From positions 16,790,501 to 16,854,500 of the forward strand of contig JARZZO010000004.1 of the NCBI GenBank assembly GCA_030544215.1: a stretch of 64,000 nt of DNA. Reading direction: 5' to 3'. How positions within the stretch are numbered: the first letter of the stretch is position 1; each line of letters starts with the position of its first letter. The notes under the pieces are model-generated. The model was not told the DNA's origin, ran no database searches, and worked only from the letters and a program-made list of their open reading frames with translations. Source of the stretch: Zantedeschia hybrid cultivar (Eukaryota > Streptophyta > Magnoliopsida > Alismatales > Araceae). Made by a program: the position numbers and the translations under genes. Below are positions 61,828-64,000 of this stretch, piece after piece.

Positions 61828-64000
61828 TTAGCTCTGCATGAACGGGTCTCCCTCGATGCACAATTTGCTTCACGGGCCACTCGATGTTTAAGGCCACCGC
61901 CGCCTTGCGGGAGATGCGCACGAACAAGCAACACCAACTTCAAACCTTCTTTGAAGCAAACAAGGCATGCGCCTAGGCCTGCGCATACCAAGGGAGGAGA
62001 CGGCCACTTGCGGGACTTGCCTTTGGCTAGCCGCGTGGCATAGTCTACGGCAAAACAACCCTAGGGAATAACCTCCTCCAAAGAATCCCCTCGCACTTAG
62101 CACGACCCTCCGTCAATGCTAAGCCCGGCTCCTTTCACGAAAGAACTCACCGGCATGCTAGGTCACACCTAAACGCGGCGGCCACACAATCGAAGTGTGG
62201 TTGAGGGGGTCCGAATGGACGAGGCCGCAACCTTACCACCCGTCGGACATTGTCCGACACTATCATCAAACCGCAATTTCAGACTTCACCAATTAGGCCG
62301 CCCCTCCCGGCACCCCCGAGTAGTTAAGGCTTAGCAAAAAACCTATGTCAGATTTTCGGTCGTGATAGGCTTCCCCAGTTAAGCCGTCGACGTCCTCGTC
62401 GACCTCTAACTTCTGCCAATCTTCACTGCTACAAGCACTACTCCCACTAGTACCCCAGCCTAGCTCCGGCTACGCTTCATCTTCAATCATTTTACCTCTG
62501 CCGGGACCTATCTACTCACTGCAAGTTTCGCGCCAACACGCCGACCATGAACTTCTTCATGGCTGCCTACTTGGCACTCCTCCTTCGCAACTTCTGCATG
62601 GAGAACGGTTTAGGCTCTGCTGCACAATACAAGAACAGGCTCTTGCTTCGGCTTCAAAAGACTTGACGGCCCAGCTCCGCCTAAGTCTACCCGGTTGCGG
62701 CCAGGCTTGAGACCTCCCGCGCGGTCACAAAGCTTCCACACGTCGGCTTCATAAACACCTCCACACTTTCACCTCTTTGCAATGCTCCAGGACAAGCACC
62801 GCCAACTCCTCGGAGTATGGCGCTTCGGCAATCCCAACAGACAGGCACCATGCCTTGCATCGTGTGCCCCGACGGACCTTCTACATGCTTTGTCTGCCTT
62901 TGAACTGCTTCTTAGTTCGCCTGAGCAGATGACTGGAACGTGACGGACTTTTAGCCTGCACCCCTGTGCTCCAAACCTTAGCACTTGCCGCACAAGATGT
63001 TTTCACCAATCCTTCTTTATTCCGTGGCGTTGCCAGTGGGGCTGCGAACAGCAAGACGAACGCGTTAGTACGGAGAAGAGAGTTATTTACTGCACCACTG
63101 CACGACGTGTGGTAGGCTGTGAGCACGGCAGACAACATAACATAGCCGTAGAGCTTGACTGGTTGAGACTATTCCTGCTGACTTTGCCTCTTGCACTTGC
63201 AGCTTCAATGTGGGGGAGGATCCTGGGCAACATACTTCGGAGATCTAAGACTTGCTCGGCAAGCACAAGTCTCCCTCACGAACATAAGCCCTTTCCGAAT
63301 CTGTCAAATTTGGTGATGAGTGCTTTGCCCATTCTACATGCACAACTTAATTTGCTTAGAGTCCCCTCTATGGCTACTGTGTTTTACTCGCAGCTATTTG
63401 AGTGTCATAACACTTGGTGAACTCGGCCAGCTTTAGTCTTCCCACAAGACAACTAGAGTCACTGCACTAGCTCTAGTGCCCAAACTTTCAACTAACACGG
63501 CCACAACAAGATGAGGTGAACACACTTTTTGGCACTGTTTCATTCGGCGGTCTTTTGTCCTTGGCCTTTTGACGCGCTGCGAGCTTCACGAGCATGCCAA
63601 CATTACGGCTTACTAATCACACTGACCTTTGCATGAGGCTAACTCACTGGTTCTACTGCCGACCATCTTCAAGCCCATGTGTTCTACCGATCCATGCGAC
63701 TATGGGAAGGAACATCGCGCAGCAACTAGTGGTCCTCAGGTTCAGCTTTTCCCAAGTTTCAGCCCATAAATGCCCTCAGGCTTTGAGCATTGCGACAGTA
63801 CTTGCTCATATGGACTTAACCAAGCGCACTGCATGTGCTAACTGAAACATTAAGGGAACTGCACTTTCGGTTAACTTGAACAATTTTGCACCCCAAGTTC
63901 AGCATCTTCGAACACATTGGTTGCCCTTCGACACACCTTGGGAGGTTACACATCCATCACCAAGGTCGAGGTGGTAAGACCTTCTGCCAAATGGCCCTAT
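61828..64000. other. GC-rich repetitive DNA (right of hAT-like insertion)
   Basis: This continues the sequence of 59260-60165. The phrase AAGGCC(T/A)CCGCCGCCTT(A/G)CGGGA occurs on both sides of the insertion (60150 and 61890). No open frame has a recognisable domain. A purine-rich GTGGGGGAGGATCC at about 63212 could be a polypurine tract, but no LTR start follows clearly. Confidence 0.35.

Overview
This is a window of plant nuclear DNA, almost certainly from a flowering plant. The evidence is spliced genes with GT-AG introns, an F-box gene family member, Ty1/copia, Ty3/gypsy (Tat-type) and L1-type elements, hAT-like MITEs and a tRNA-derived SINE. I cannot name the species. The GC-rich first exon of the one real gene hints at a monocot or early-diverging angiosperm, but this is weak. 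Most of the window is nested, decayed mobile DNA; little of it is host coding sequence.

Layout. 1-7.9 kb: a 304-bp sequence repeated at 17.1 kb, an LTR fragment, a solo LTR, a truncated F-box gene copy, a SINE with an 11-bp target duplication, and a second, full-length F-box copy with two premature stops. 7.9-14.1 kb: an internally deleted Tat-type element (TSD CTAAT) that has lost all of gag-pol but keeps an antisense, intron-containing ORF. Its 5' LTR is split by a solo copia LTR (TSD AGGCT). 14.1-22 kb: AT-rich DNA with a 530-bp fold-back, a gypsy LTR remnant and a 793-bp tandem duplication. 22-30.8 kb: a long, very decayed copia element with both LTRs, PBS and PPT. 31.1-44.1 kb: a second, longer Tat-type element (TSD AGGCC) with pol on the minus strand and the same antisense ORF on the plus strand. 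It is interrupted by a 2.3-kb solo gypsy LTR (TSD CCTCG) and a 1.54-kb solo copia LTR (TSD GGCTG).

45.6-64 kb: the 5' part of one credible host gene, an RBM39/CC1-like SR-type splicing factor. Five exons encode 330 residues in continuous frame: an Arg/Glu/Ser-rich region, RRM1 and the start of RRM2. The first intron is 8.4 kb and holds an L1-type LINE broken by a 2.1-kb hAT-like element, itself broken by a 0.7-kb hAT-like element. The same intron holds two small hAT MITEs with 8-bp TSDs. The fifth intron runs off the right edge (more than 7.8 kb) and holds a perfect 51-bp inverted repeat, a 1.65-kb hAT-like element full of CT/CA repeats, and GC-rich repetitive DNA.

The most interesting system is the antisense ORF carried by both Tat elements. 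It has its own TATA box, repeated G-box (CACGTG) modules, small introns, and a predicted protein with a Transposase_28-like ('putative gypsy type transposon') domain plus a C-terminal coiled coil. In the shorter element it is the only coding region kept, and its promoter has been tandemly duplicated.
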